A stretch of DNA of 64,000 bases from Bacteroidia bacterium (GCA_023653095.1 JAMNXP010000005.1:1-64000), one strand, 5' to 3'. Counted from the stretch's first letter, positions 1 through 10,762 are shown. The notes: generated by a model from the letters alone, not told the origin. Program-made: numbers and translations.

Positions 1-1
1 C

Positions 2-121
2 TTCGAGGGTGGAGTAGGAAACCAAGAGATTGACTTAGGATCATTCGGAACTGGAGTATACTTCATCCGCATGACCAACAACGGTCAGTCAACCATGAAG
101 AAATTGGTTGTAAACAACTAA
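2..121 (+). CDS. C-terminal end of a T9SS-sorted secreted protein (5' truncated)
   Basis: Only the last 39 codons lie in the window. They read as a type A T9SS C-terminal sorting domain: a GTGVYFIRM strand, a polar turn, then a Lys-Lys-Leu-Val-Val strand ending just before the stop. This domain directs export across the outer membrane by the type IX system and is cleaved by the PorU sortase. The function of the mature protein cannot be told from this fragment. A strong terminator follows 20 bp downstream. PorT, a T9SS component, is encoded at about 36 kb. Confidence 0.75.
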   Translation, partial: FEGGVGNQEIDLGSFGTGVYFIRMTNNGQSTMKKLVVNN

Positions 122-141
122 TCTTAAGATTGATTTCATCG

Positions 142-176
142 AAAAGTCCTGGGGCAACCCAGGACTTTTTGTTTTT
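142..176 (+). terminator. Rho-independent terminator
   Basis: A perfect 12-bp stem (AAAAGTCCTGGG with its complement) closes on a GCAA tetraloop at 154-157 and is followed by a T-rich run. It ends the T9SS cargo gene. Confidence 0.9.
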
Positions 177-223
177 TATGTGTTAACTGTAAATAGTCTA
201 AAATAGATATCGATTTAAATCGT

Positions 224-231
224 TAATTTTG
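224..231 (+). promoter_or_regulatory. -7 box TAATTTTG before the MCE gene
   Basis: Matches the Bacteroidota -7 consensus TAnnTTTG and lies 6 nt before the chosen ATG at 238, so the transcript is expected to be leaderless or nearly so. Confidence 0.55.
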
Positions 232-237
232 AATACC

Positions 238-1218
238 ATGTCATTGTTTAAAGGACTGTCAAAAGAGTTTCAAGTGGGTAGCTTAACGGCCATCGCAATC
301 ACTATTTTGATTTTGGGTTACAACTTCATGCGAGGTAAAGACAATCCATTCAAAACAGGAAAAGATCTAATTGTGTTTTATGATTCAACACCTGGTTTAG
401 GCATTGGAACCAGTGTCATGTTCAACGGCTTGAGAGTTGGACAATTAACCAGTCTCGATATTACAGACGGACATAAGATTGAAGCGATTTTTGAGATATC
501 CTCAAAGATGGATATCCCCAAAGATTCAAGAATGAAAATTGAAACGGAAATTTTCGGAGGACAAAAAGTGAGGTTGGTTTTAGGGAAATCCACTGAATTT
601 GCAGTTGACGGAGATACTTTAATACCAATGTATGCTGAAGACAAGTTCAGCGCAATCAATGATCAAATAGTTCCCTTAGCATCAAAAGCCGACTCACTTT
701 TGACATCTATGAATTCTTTTTTCAAGAGCGAGAGTTTGAATTTAGCAATCGAACGGTTACCAATAGCTGTTAGGCAGATTAATTTATTGTTGGAACAAAC
801 ACAGGCTTTATTAAGTGCTAATAAAGAAGTGGTAACGCACACCATAGGTAATGTAGATCGATTTTCGAATAATTTTGATCAATATCATCAACGAATTAAT
901 AATCTGTTAATGAAATTAGATTCATCTACTTCGGGTTTAGATGAAGTATCTTTAAAACATACTGTAATGGAAATTGATAGTTTGACGCAAGAACTTAATA
1001 AAATTACCATCCAAATAAACAGCGGTAATGGAACGGTTGGAAAAATGATTTATTCAGATTCACTTTATAAGGCGTTGAATAGGAGTTCGAATGAATTGAA
1101 TAAGGTTTTGTTGGATTTGAAAAAGTATCCTGAAAAATATATTCCAATTCCAGGAACTAAAAATCAACGAAAAAAAGCTAAAGAGTTGAGCTTAAAGGAT
1201 TCCGAAATTTGGAATTGA
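238..1218 (+). CDS. MCE-domain (MlaD-like) lipid transport protein
   Basis: Predicted periplasmic substrate-binding component of an Mla-type phospholipid transporter. An N-terminal membrane anchor (about residues 14-30) is followed by one MCE domain containing the VFYDSTPGLGIGTSV stretch, then a long helical region typical of MlaD proteins. I chose ATG 238 over an in-frame TTG at 229 because it follows a TAnnTTTG box. The ABC ATPase and permease partners are not in the window; in related genomes they often lie elsewhere. The 3' end overlaps the convergent lycopene cyclase gene by 41 bp. Confidence 0.85.
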   Translation: MSLFKGLSKEFQVGSLTAIAITILILGYNFMRGKDNPFKTGKDLIVFYDSTPGLGIGTSVMFNGLRVGQLTSLDITDGHKIEAIFEISSKMDIPKDSRMKIETEIFGGQKVRLVLGKSTEFAVDGDTLIPMYAEDKFSAINDQIVPLASKADSLLTSMNSFFKSESLNLAIERLPIAVRQINLLLEQTQALLSANKEVVTHTIGNVDRFSNNFDQYHQRINNLLMKLDSSTSGLDEVSLKHTVMEIDSLTQELNKITIQINSGNGTVGKMIYSDSLYKALNRSSNELNKVLLDLKKYPEKYIPIPGTKNQRKKAKELSLKDSEIWN

Positions 1219-1888
1219 AAAATTCGTAGGCTACAATCATCCACAACATATACAAATAATTGTAGAAGAAATCTTCAAAGGGTATAGATCCAACGCGAAG
1301 GTCAAGATTTTCGGTGTTATTATAAATCAATACGGGTAATCCAGTCAATTGTCCATTAACATAAAACATAGGTATAATGGCCACAATCCAAGCCATAAAC
1401 AAATGAGCGGAGTACTGCTTAAAGGGATTTCGATTTAATACCAAAACCACACCCAAAGTAAGAGTGATTAGTCCGAAAGTTACTGCCGTGTAAAGTTTAT
1501 CTGTATTGCTAATAAAAATACCTGCAGAAAACAGCATCATTCCACTATGAGCCCAGTTACCCCACCTTTTGTTAGAGAGATTTGGAAAGTATTCTTGTAA
1601 GCAACGATAAATGAATAAACATGCATAAGGTACAACCAGAAAGAAAATATATTCTTCCAATGGCAGCTCAAGAAAATACCTTCCCAATAAAAATTGGCTG
1701 TTGAACTCCCAGATTACAGTTTTTGTAAACCAAATGTCCCACAGAATATACAATAAGGAAGTTATTCCTACGCTGTATCCTAGAAGTTTGAACGATTTGT
1801 AGAATGCAACTTTTTTGTCAAACGATAAAAACAGTGGACCAGCAATGGTGAGCAGGTCTAAGATCAGATAGGTGTATTTTTCAGGCAT
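1178..1888 (-). CDS. Lycopene beta-cyclase, fused CrtYc-CrtYd type
   Basis: This 236-residue polytopic membrane protein carries the two half-domains of the heterodimeric-type cyclase in one chain. Motif PLEEY is at 76-80 and a second, degenerate motif PFEDF at 203-207, each followed by aromatic transmembrane helices. It should convert lycopene to beta-carotene as a step to yellow-orange carotenoids such as zeaxanthin. Its ATG follows the stop of the upstream sigma-factor gene with no gap (TAAATG), so the two are translationally linked. No other carotenoid gene (crtB, crtI, crtZ) is in the window. Confidence 0.85.
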   Translation of the reverse strand: MPEKYTYLILDLLTIAGPLFLSFDKKVAFYKSFKLLGYSVGITSLLYILWDIWFTKTVIWEFNSQFLLGRYFLELPLEEYIFFLVVPYACLFIYRCLQEYFPNLSNKRWGNWAHSGMMLFSAGIFISNTDKLYTAVTFGLITLTLGVVLVLNRNPFKQYSAHLFMAWIVAIIPMFYVNGQLTGLPVLIYNNTENLDLRVGSIPFEDFFYNYLYMLWMIVAYEFFNSKFRNPLSSTL

Positions 1889-2428
1889 TTAAGCTGGCTG
1901 CAATTGGTAACCGAATTCAAAAGCATAATCTTTCAATTTTTCACGAAGAACTCTTCGAGCTATGAATATACGCGTCTTTACGGTACCAATAGGAATATTT
2001 AATTCCTCAGCGATTTCATGATATTTAAAACCTTCTGCATTTAGTTTAAAGGTTACACGCAAATCTGTAGGCAAATCTTCCACAGCACTGTCTAAGTCTT
2101 TGCGAATAAACTTCAACTCAGCATCATTGTCAATTCTGTGACTCGGAATGTCAAGATAGAATGTATTATCAGTAGTATCTAGGAAGGTGTTGCGTTTCTG
2201 ATTTCTTCTATAGTTGTTGATGAAACTGTTCTTAAGTATGGTGTATAACCAACCTCTAAGATTAGTGCCAGCTTGGAACTTGTCCTTGTATCTGTAAGCT
2301 TTGAGGATGGTATCTTGAACCAAATCTTTGGTATCGTCAAGATCGTGCGTTAACGATAATGCGTAGTTTCTAAGAGCGCTCAGCTCTTGTTCCATCATGT
2401 TGTCGAAGTTAATTTGTGTAATGTTCAT
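1889..2428 (-). CDS. ECF-family RNA polymerase sigma factor
   Basis: A 179-residue sigma-70 family protein with region 2 (DLVQDTILKAY at about 36-46, then LRGWLYTILKN) and a region 4 helix-turn-helix (YHEIAEELNIPIGTVKTR, about residues 134-151). No anti-sigma gene is adjacent. The ATG at 2428 is preferred to an upstream TTG because the protein then begins at a normal N-terminus and a near-consensus box (GATCTTTG, 2442-2449) stands 13 nt before it. The lycopene cyclase gene follows directly, and sigma factors of this type often lie in flavobacterial carotenoid clusters. Control of pigment genes is therefore plausible but inferred. Confidence 0.9.
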   Translation of the reverse strand: MNITQINFDNMMEQELSALRNYALSLTHDLDDTKDLVQDTILKAYRYKDKFQAGTNLRGWLYTILKNSFINNYRRNQKRNTFLDTTDNTFYLDIPSHRIDNDAELKFIRKDLDSAVEDLPTDLRVTFKLNAEGFKYHEIAEELNIPIGTVKTRIFIARRVLREKLKDYAFEFGYQLQPA

Positions 2429-2532
2429 AGTGAATCCTTGAACAAAGATCGACAAAGTGAAAAATAATACACCATGTTTTGTTTCACGTGTTCAAATTAG
2501 AAGTTAAACAAGAATGTAATTTTGTCGAACAA

Positions 2533-2561
2533 AAAAAGGACTCCATCTTGGAGTCCTTTTT
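2533..2561 (-). terminator. Terminator of the atpDC operon
   Basis: A 12-bp stem (GGACTCC core extended by five A-T pairs) with a 5-nt loop and flanking A and T runs lies 59 bp past the atpC stop. Its symmetry makes it potentially bidirectional, but on the plus strand there is no gene to end. Confidence 0.85.
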
Positions 2562-2619
2562 AAGCACAATGATTAACTAATATTCTGCTTTGAGATAAAC
2601 TTTGTTATCTCAATGAATG

Positions 2620-2850
2620 CTAAACAAGTACGATGACCTTGTTTGATAATATTTCAACCAATCCACCTGTAACTTCAAAGTTCTGGGTGCCTTGATCAGA
2701 TTTTACTTCAACAGTGCCAGCCGTTAAACTGCTAATGAGTGAAGCGTGGTTGTTCTTTATCTGAAAACTACCATTGCTTCCTGGTAAGGTCACTAAAGAT
2801 GCCTCACCGGTGAACAAAGTATTGTCAGGGCTTAAAATTTCAACCAACAT
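2620..2850 (-). CDS. atpC: ATP synthase F1 epsilon subunit, short form
   Basis: A 76-residue protein matching the N-terminal beta-sandwich of F1 epsilon, with LTAGTVEV and VTGGLVEI strands. It links the rotor to the gamma subunit. The two-helix C-terminal inhibitory domain of the E. coli protein (about 138 residues) is absent. Short epsilon subunits are known in Bacteroidota and Chlorobi, so this is probably natural. It begins 5 bp after atpD. The remaining ATP synthase genes are elsewhere, as is usual in this phylum. Confidence 0.93.
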   Translation of the reverse strand: MLVEILSPDNTLFTGEASLVTLPGSNGSFQIKNNHASLISSLTAGTVEVKSDQGTQNFEVTGGLVEILSNKVIVLV

Positions 2851-2855
2851 ATAGA

Positions 2856-4373
<1,518 letters not shown>

Positions 4374-4381
4374 TCAAGGTG

Positions 4382-4389
4382 CAAAGATA
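4382..4389 (-). promoter_or_regulatory. -7 box TATCTTTG before atpD
   Basis: The minus strand reads TATCTTTG with 17 nt between the box and the atpD start. The divergent yidC promoter lies 60 bp away. Confidence 0.6.
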
Positions 4390-4448
4390 GCACAATAAAT
4401 TGGTCAAATCTATAGTTGTTTGCATCTTTTTGTTTCGACGGATTGTCG

Positions 4449-4456
4449 TACCTTTG
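4449..4456 (+). promoter_or_regulatory. -7 box TACCTTTG before yidC
   Basis: Consensus TAnnTTTG 10 nt before the yidC ATG. A TTTTTG tract at 4427-4432 fits the -33 TTTG element. Confidence 0.6.
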
Positions 4457-4466
4457 TCGTTCCCTT

Positions 4467-6293
4467 ATGGATCGCAATACTATAATTGGTTTTTCCTTGA
4501 TTTTCCTGATTTTAGCGGGATATTATTGGTACACAGCACCAACGCCTGAGCAGTTGGAGCGAATGAAGAAAAGTCAAGACAGCTTGACGCTTGTAGAAAC
4601 TAAACGCAATGATTCTCTAAAAGTTGCTGATCAACAGGCTGCCAATTCATCCTCCGAAAAAATATCTGCAGCAGGCAGCAATGACACTGCTGAAAAAAAT
4701 CAAATATTTCAAGATACCAGTTACATTCTGAAGAATAAGCATCTTTCTTTGGTCATTTCTAATAGAGGAGCTGGCATTAAAAAAGTTCAACTCAATGAAT
4801 TTAGTAGGTCTGATTCATCTGATTTGATATTGGTTGAAGAAGGCAAAAATCAACACCGTTGGACCTGGTCAGATGCGCAAGGGAATCCAAAGTCTTCTGA
4901 TCAATTTGAATGGAATATTTCTGAGCAAACCCAGAATAAATTGGCCCTAAGGTGGTATCCTACTGAATCGCGCGATGTATATATTGAACAAAAATATACC
5001 CTAGACGAAAGCAAACCTTATGTGGTGGGGTATGATGTTCAGATTAAAGGGATGCAAGATCAAGTGCGTCGCGGAAATTCTGATTTCAAGTTAGATTGGA
5101 GTTCAACCCTTCAAAAGCAAGAGAAGGACATGAAATGGGATGCCCAACATACTGCCTTGGTTTACAAAATGCCCGAAGAATCTCCTACGTCTCTTCAAGC
5201 AACTGAAGAAGCCAATGAAACTCTAAAAAATAAAGTTCAATGGATAGCATTTAAACAGCAATATTTCAGTGCTATTATAGCTTCGGCTGATGCTATTTCT
5301 ACCGATACTAAGCTCAAAATGAGCAGTCCTATTGACGATACGTTGAACATAAAAACGCTGAGCGCAACCCTGTTTTCAGAATATACCGGTGAGGCTGAGA
5401 AGAAGTTTAAGTTTAACCTGTTTTTTGGTCCTAATAAATACGATCTTCTTCAAACTACAGATTTAGGAATAGCCAATGCTGAATTGGAGCGCATCATTCC
5501 TTTGGGTTGGGGGATTTTTGGCTGGGTAAATAGACATTTAGTAATACCTGTATTCACTTGGTTGACCAATACCATTGGAAGCATGGGTATCGCCATCATG
5601 CTGCTTACTTTTGTTATTAAGATGTTCTTGTTGCCGTTGGTCTATAAATCCTATATATCTACAGCTAAAATGAGAATATTGAAGCCCGAGTTGGATGAAA
5701 TTAAAGCCAAACACGGTAACGATCTTCAAAAGGTAAACAGCGAAAACATGAGCCTTTACAAAAAAGCGGGCGTTAGTCCGTTGAGTGGTTGCGTGCCAAT
5801 GTTGTTGCAGTTGCCCATTTTGTTTGCCATGTTCCAGTTCTTCCCTGTCGCCTTCGAATTGCGGCAAAAAGCATTTCTATGGTCTTCTGATTTGAGCCAG
5901 TGGGATGGTCCCGCACTTGGATTTAATATTCCATTCTATGGTGATCACGTGAGTTTCTTTACACTTTTGATGACGGTTTCAACCTTGATCTACACTCATT
6001 TTAACAATCAAATATCAGGCGTTACAGGCCAAATGAAGTGGATGGGTTATTTCATGCCAATCATTTTCTTGGGTGTATTAAATGATTACGCTTCGGGATT
6101 GACTTGGTATTATTTTGTGAGCAACATGGTCACTTTTGGTCAGCAGTTTGCCATTCGTAAGATGATTGATGACTCTAAGTTACACAAGCAAATTGCAGAA
6201 AGTCGTAAAAAACCTGTAGTGAAAAGTAATTTCCAAAAGAGAATGGAGTTGGCGATGAAAGCCAGCCAACAAAAAGCCAAAGGAAAGCGCTAA
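4467..6293 (+). CDS. yidC: Membrane protein insertase YidC
   Basis: A 608-residue insertase that places inner-membrane proteins into the bilayer with or without SecYEG. An N-terminal transmembrane anchor is followed by a large periplasmic domain and then the conserved C-terminal insertase core (about 360-570), including the SGCVPMLLQLPILFAMF segment, and a basic tail. The ATG at 4467 is chosen over a frame-open start at 4416, because the upstream codons cover the promoter and a TAnnTTTG box lies just before 4467. The stop directly abuts the convergent dprA stop. Confidence 0.97.
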   Translation: MDRNTIIGFSLIFLILAGYYWYTAPTPEQLERMKKSQDSLTLVETKRNDSLKVADQQAANSSSEKISAAGSNDTAEKNQIFQDTSYILKNKHLSLVISNRGAGIKKVQLNEFSRSDSSDLILVEEGKNQHRWTWSDAQGNPKSSDQFEWNISEQTQNKLALRWYPTESRDVYIEQKYTLDESKPYVVGYDVQIKGMQDQVRRGNSDFKLDWSSTLQKQEKDMKWDAQHTALVYKMPEESPTSLQATEEANETLKNKVQWIAFKQQYFSAIIASADAISTDTKLKMSSPIDDTLNIKTLSATLFSEYTGEAEKKFKFNLFFGPNKYDLLQTTDLGIANAELERIIPLGWGIFGWVNRHLVIPVFTWLTNTIGSMGIAIMLLTFVIKMFLLPLVYKSYISTAKMRILKPELDEIKAKHGNDLQKVNSENMSLYKKAGVSPLSGCVPMLLQLPILFAMFQFFPVAFELRQKAFLWSSDLSQWDGPALGFNIPFYGDHVSFFTLLMTVSTLIYTHFNNQISGVTGQMKWMGYFMPIIFLGVLNDYASGLTWYYFVSNMVTFGQQFAIRKMIDDSKLHKQIAESRKKPVVKSNFQKRMELAMKASQQKAKGKR

Positions 6294-7400
6294 TCACGCG
6301 TTAGAGGTCAATTTAAATTGCTTGTTTCCAATGTGAAGTATTTCACCTTGGAGTTCCAACTCCAATAGCAGTTGTGGAAGCGTGCTCATTTTTATCTTGC
6401 ATTTTCTATAGATTTCGTCAAAGTGTAAGGGCATATTCAAACTTTCAGTTGACCATAAACTGATTATTTGTTGATGTTCATCGGTCAGATTGCTGAATAA
6501 GTCAGCCTTTTTTTTGTGTGAGTTTAATTTCCATCCCATAGCGGTTTTGAAGTCCTGTCCTGACTCTATGAGCTGCGCTGTATTTCGTTTAATTAAAGCA
6601 TTGCAACCGCTTGATTGTCCAGGTAGGGTTGGAACGGCAAATACATCACGGTTGTATTGATGGGCCAGTATGGCCGTACTCATACTTCCTCCGGTAACTT
6701 TACTTTCAACCACTACTACCGCATCTGATAAGGCTGCGATGAGTCTGTTTCTTCGGGGAAATAGATCGGGATGTATTGCTGTACCCATAGGCATTTCACT
6801 GATTAATCCGCCTTGATTTTCAAACATTGACTGTGCCGTTTTGCTGTGTGCAGATGGGTAAATCCTATCAAGTCCATGAGCCATAATGGCTATGGTACTT
6901 TGTGATAATTGAAGGGCTTTTTTATGTGCGGCAATGTCTATTCCGTAGGCTAGTCCGCTAAGAATTTGAACAGTATCATCTTGAACTTCTTCCATAAATT
7001 GTTCCATCCATTTGATGCTAGAATTTCCCGGTTTTCTAGTTCCTACCAATGCTATAGTTTTGGGGGGATTTAATGGCGGATCACCTTTTACATAAATACA
7101 ATTGGGATAATCATTTGCTTGTTTGAGTCTGTGTGGGAATTCTTGACTCCAATACGGGATAATTCGAATGCCTTGATTTACGCAGAACTCAATTTCTGAT
7201 TGAATTTGACCGCGCAAGCCTGATTTTAAACGCTGGAAATATTCCTCTTTAAATTTTGAAGAGAGCAGGCTGGGAATATCAGTCGTTGCAAAGAAGTCTT
7301 CAATGTTACCTTCTTCAATATGCGAAGTAAGTTGTCTGATTTTAAGCGGACCAAGTCCGTGAATCTTGTTTAAAGTAAGTAAGTTGATTAAATAGTTCAT
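6294..7400 (-). CDS. dprA: DNA-processing protein DprA
   Basis: DprA binds incoming single-stranded DNA in natural transformation and loads RecA. An N-terminal helix-hairpin-helix-like region (NKIHGLGPLKIRQL) precedes the Rossmann-fold core with ALVGTRKPG, SGLAYGIDIAAHKKAL and PRRNRLIAALS, and a C-terminal winged-helix-like segment. I chose ATG 7400 over a TTG at 7424. The gene lies 29 nt after lepA and is probably cotranscribed with it. A 7-bp hairpin (7403-7422) ends 2 nt before the ATG. Confidence 0.95.
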   Translation of the reverse strand: MNYLINLLTLNKIHGLGPLKIRQLTSHIEEGNIEDFFATTDIPSLLSSKFKEEYFQRLKSGLRGQIQSEIEFCVNQGIRIIPYWSQEFPHRLKQANDYPNCIYVKGDPPLNPPKTIALVGTRKPGNSSIKWMEQFMEEVQDDTVQILSGLAYGIDIAAHKKALQLSQSTIAIMAHGLDRIYPSAHSKTAQSMFENQGGLISEMPMGTAIHPDLFPRRNRLIAALSDAVVVVESKVTGGSMSTAILAHQYNRDVFAVPTLPGQSSGCNALIKRNTAQLIESGQDFKTAMGWKLNSHKKKADLFSNLTDEHQQIISLWSTESLNMPLHFDEIYRKCKIKMSTLPQLLLELELQGEILHIGNKQFKLTSNA

Positions 7401-7402
7401 AA

Positions 7403-7422
7403 GGGTATTTTTTACAATACCC
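7403..7422 (-). other. Hairpin just before the dprA start
   Basis: Arms GGGTATT and AATACCC pair perfectly over a 6-nt loop in the 29-nt lepA-dprA gap and end 2 nt before the dprA ATG. No T run follows, so it is more likely to affect translation initiation or mRNA processing than to act as a terminator. This role is inferred. Confidence 0.4.
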
Positions 7423-7429
7423 AAAGTTA

Positions 7430-9220
7430 CTAATCGTTCAGCTTCAGCACGGCCATGAAGGCACTTTGAGGAATTTCTACATTTCCTACTTGGCGCATGC
7501 GTTTTTTACCTTCTTTTTGTTTTTCCAAAAGTTTACGTTTACGGCTGATGTCACCGCCGTAACACTTGGCAGTCACGTCTTTACGCAAGGCAGAGATGGT
7601 TTCACGAGCAATGATTTTAGCACCAATTCCGGCTTGAATGGCAATTTCAAATTGCTGTTTTGGAATCAAATCTTTGAGTTTTTTGCAAATCTTTTTCCCT
7701 AAATCGAAAGCGTTGTCTTTATGAATGATGGCACTCAAGGCGTCAACTTGCTTTGCATTTAGAAGAATATCCATTTTAACCAAAGTAGATTCTTGATATC
7801 CAATGGGGTGATAATCGAAACTTGCGTATCCTTTGGAAATGGTTTTTAAACGGTCGTAAAAGTCAAAAACTATTTCAGCCAAGGGCATGTCAAATTTCAA
7901 ATCTACTCTATCAGAGGTTAGGTAAACTTGATTTTTTAGTATACCTCGCTTGTCAAGGCACAAGCCCATTACAGGGCCCACGAACTCTGATTTTGTAATT
8001 ACAGTAGCCGAAATATAAGGCTCCTCAACATAATCAATTTTATCGGGTGGCGGCAAGTCGCTCGGATTATTTACATCAATGCGCTCACCTTTGGTTGTAT
8101 AGGCAATATAACTAACGTTTGGAACGGTAGTTATTACGGTCATATTGAATTCGCGTTCTAAACGTTCTTGAATGATTTCTAAGTGCAACATTCCCAAGAA
8201 TCCGCAGCGAAATCCAAATCCCAAGGCAGCAGAACTTTCTGGTTCAAAGACAATACTCGCATCGTTGAGTTGAAGTTTTTCCATTGCATCTCGAAGTTCT
8301 TCATAGTCGTCAGTATCTACGGGGTAAATTCCGGCAAATACCATCGGTTTGACTTCAGAAAATCCTTGAATAGCCTCGGCGGCTGGATGTTTAGCATCGG
8401 TGATAGTATCACCCACTTGAACCTCTTTGGCATCTTTAATACCTGAAATGATGTAACCCACATCTCCCGCTTTGATGACTTCACGTGGAGTCATTTCCAA
8501 TTTAAGGATACCGGTTTCATCTGCGAAATAGTCTTCGCCGGTATTCATGAATTTCACGTGTTGTCCTTTGCGTATTTCTCCTTCAAACACGCGGTAATAG
8601 GCAATGATTCCTCTGAAAGGATTGAAAACGGAATCAAAAATTAACGCTTTCAAAGGGGCTTGAACGTCTCCCTTTGGTGCGGGAATTCGCTCAATAATGG
8701 CTCTTAATATATCAAAAACCCCAATGCCTGTTTTTCCACTGGCAGGAATAATCTCGTCTCGCTCGCAACCAAGAAGTTCAACAATTTCATCTTTTACTTC
8801 TTCGGGCATGGCTCCGGGAAGATCAATTTTATTGAGTACAGGAATGATGGTCAAATCGTGCTCCAATGCCATGAAGAGGTTGGAAATGGTTTGGGCTTCA
8901 ATTCCTTGGGCAGCGTCTACAATCAGTAATGCTCCTTCACAAGCAGCAATAGACCTACTGACTTCGTAACTAAAGTCTACGTGACCGGGTGTATCAATGA
9001 GGTTCAACACGTATTTCTGTCCATCCAATTCGTAATTCATCTGAATGGCATGACTTTTAATGGTGATTCCTCGTTCGCGTTCAAGGTCCATATCATCAAG
9101 TAACTGAGCTTGCATTTGACGCTTGTCTATGGTTTTAGTGTATTCCAACAAACGGTCAGCAAGAGTACTTTTACCGTGGTCAATGTGTGCAATGATGCAG
9201 AAGTTTCTGATGTGGTTCAT
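7430..9220 (-). CDS. lepA: Elongation factor 4 (LepA)
   Basis: A ribosome-associated translational GTPase of full length (596 residues). G-domain motifs are AHIDHGKST at 11-19, [16 protein letters not shown] and NKIDL. Domains II, III and V and the LepA-specific C-terminal domain ([20 protein letters not shown]) follow. It is the first gene of a probable lepA-dprA operon. A TAnnTTTG box lies 10 nt upstream of the ATG. Confidence 0.98.
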   Translation of the reverse strand: MNHIRNFCIIAHIDHGKSTLADRLLEYTKTIDKRQMQAQLLDDMDLERERGITIKSHAIQMNYELDGQKYVLNLIDTPGHVDFSYEVSRSIAACEGALLIVDAAQGIEAQTISNLFMALEHDLTIIPVLNKIDLPGAMPEEVKDEIVELLGCERDEIIPASGKTGIGVFDILRAIIERIPAPKGDVQAPLKALIFDSVFNPFRGIIAYYRVFEGEIRKGQHVKFMNTGEDYFADETGILKLEMTPREVIKAGDVGYIISGIKDAKEVQVGDTITDAKHPAAEAIQGFSEVKPMVFAGIYPVDTDDYEELRDAMEKLQLNDASIVFEPESSAALGFGFRCGFLGMLHLEIIQERLEREFNMTVITTVPNVSYIAYTTKGERIDVNNPSDLPPPDKIDYVEEPYISATVITKSEFVGPVMGLCLDKRGILKNQVYLTSDRVDLKFDMPLAEIVFDFYDRLKTISKGYASFDYHPIGYQESTLVKMDILLNAKQVDALSAIIHKDNAFDLGKKICKKLKDLIPKQQFEIAIQAGIGAKIIARETISALRKDVTAKCYGGDISRKRKLLEKQKEGKKRMRQVGNVEIPQSAFMAVLKLND

Positions 9221-9230
9221 AAACGAACTG

Positions 9231-9238
9231 CAAATATA
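9231..9238 (-). promoter_or_regulatory. -7 box TATATTTG before lepA
   Basis: Read on the minus strand; 10 nt from the lepA start codon. Confidence 0.6.
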
Positions 9239-9256
9239 CGTGAATTCTAGGGGTTT

Positions 9257-9883
9257 TTAGGGATGATTCAAGAGCGTCCAAGTCAAAAGGTAAGGCGATT
9301 TTCGGCGGAATTCAATTTCAAACTCGAATGAGGTTCTATCTACCAGTAATTGTCCCTTAAATTGTCCTGTCTGTTCACCTTGTAAATGCTCGAAGTCCCA
9401 AACGTTCATTTGTTCTCTGAAGTCAATTTCTTTTTGTCCATAAGCCTTATACATGGCTTCTTTAGCTGACCAAACCAACAATATTTGTTGAATATTATCT
9501 TGGCAAAATTGCAATTCTTCGGCAGTGCAAAATTTGTGTTTTATGCGTAAAAGTTGCTCTCTCTCATGTTCAACATCTACCCCAATTCGTTGGCTATTGT
9601 GTTCGCCCCAAAACAAAAGATCTTTGGTATGGCTGTAATTCATGTGAGGCATAGCGATTTCGCGATTTTTCCAATAGGGTTTGCCGAAATCATCTTTGAC
9701 CAAAATTTCACCTGGATGCAACCACTCGCATGCACTTTCTATCATTCTTCTTTCCAGTTCTCGCCCCCTTAGTTCTTCAGCGGAGGAATCTAAGGAATTT
9801 GCATATTTTTGCATCAATGCGTGGCCGTTCCACAAATGAAGCGTCTCTCCTGATTTTCCCGTCCAGGTTTCCTCTATAATCAC
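9257..9883 (-). CDS. 4'-phosphopantetheinyl transferase superfamily protein
   Basis: Moves the phosphopantetheine arm of CoA onto a serine of carrier proteins. The Sfp/AcpS-superfamily motifs are present: NYSHT at 82-86, magnesium-binding GVDVE at 101-105 and WSAKEAMYK at 138-146. The length (208) suits the Sfp-like group. The start appears to be GTG at 9883, immediately next to the ATG of the divergent WD40 gene, so the two starts share no intergenic space. A downstream in-frame ATG would remove 23 residues. The carrier-protein target is unknown. Confidence 0.88.
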   Translation of the reverse strand: MIIEETWTGKSGETLHLWNGHALMQKYANSLDSSAEELRGRELERRMIESACEWLHPGEILVKDDFGKPYWKNREIAMPHMNYSHTKDLLFWGEHNSQRIGVDVEHEREQLLRIKHKFCTAEELQFCQDNIQQILLVWSAKEAMYKAYGQKEIDFREQMNVWDFEHLQGEQTGQFKGQLLVDRTSFEFEIEFRRKSPYLLTWTLLNHP

Positions 9884-10762
9884 ATGCCAAAATTAAGATT
9901 TTCTCGACAAAATGCCTTCTTGGGACATCAACAGTCGGTATATTGTTTGTCGTTAGATGGTGCGGGCGGTTTCTTTTCGGCAGGAAGCGAAGGGAAAATT
10001 GTTCATTGGACCAGCATTCATTCTTCTGATGGAATTTTATTCGCCCAAATATCAGAGGCGGTATTTTCCATAAAAGCAGTTTCGCCTGATTTGATTTTTG
10101 TAGGAACCCAAAGTGGTACTCTTTACCGTCTTGAAAGGTCAAAAGAAGCTGTTCTCATTCCTTTGATGCAAAAAGGAATCTTCGACATTCAAATTGATCG
10201 TGCTGCAAATCTTTGGATAGCAGGCGGAAGTGGTACCTTGTTTACATTTACACAGCAACTTGAACTTCTGGGTCAATTGAAATTGTCCCAAAAATCTCTG
10301 AGAACCATCAACTTTGATCATTTGAATCATTGGGTGGTGGGATCGTCTGATGGACATGTTTACCGTCAATTTCAAGATCCTAAACAGATCAGCGAAATGT
10401 CTGTTTTTCAATTAATACCGACATCAGACAGCATGTGGTTCAGTGCGGGCAGAGATGCACAAATTAGAATTTTAAATGCTTCGTTTGATGAGATAAAAAA
10501 AGTCAACGCTCACTGGTTTACCATACACGCACTATCAACATCCCCTTCGGGAAAAATGATCGCATCAGGAAGCATGGATAAATCGATTAGAATTTGGGAT
10601 TGTCAAGATTTAGAACTCCTTTTGTCTATTGGAAATAGGGCAGGGACCATTCACAAGAGCAGTGTCAATTCGGTCTTATGGATGGATGAATATACATTGA
10701 TATCCTGCAGTGACGACGCTCAGATTTATTGTTGGAAAATCATTCAGGACTCAGATATTTAG
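9884..10762 (+). CDS. WD40-repeat protein
   Basis: A 292-residue protein made almost wholly of WD40 blades. Blade endings such as KIVHWT, IRIWDCQ and IYCWKI are visible, and GH-type openings include FLGHQQSVYCL and HKSSVNSVLW. No signal peptide is visible, so it should be a cytoplasmic beta-propeller scaffold. No enzymatic domain is seen. It starts divergently from, and directly next to, the phosphopantetheinyl transferase gene. Its specific role is not known. Confidence 0.8.
   Translation: MPKLRFSRQNAFLGHQQSVYCLSLDGAGGFFSAGSEGKIVHWTSIHSSDGILFAQISEAVFSIKAVSPDLIFVGTQSGTLYRLERSKEAVLIPLMQKGIFDIQIDRAANLWIAGGSGTLFTFTQQLELLGQLKLSQKSLRTINFDHLNHWVVGSSDGHVYRQFQDPKQISEMSVFQLIPTSDSMWFSAGRDAQIRILNASFDEIKKVNAHWFTIHALSTSPSGKMIASGSMDKSIRIWDCQDLELLLSIGNRAGTIHKSSVNSVLWMDEYTLISCSDDAQIYCWKIIQDSDI

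Noticed and set aside
2620..2850. Truncated or frameshifted atpC pseudogene
   Set aside because: Short epsilon subunits lacking the C-terminal helices are known in this phylum, the beta-sandwich is complete, and a terminator lies at a normal distance.
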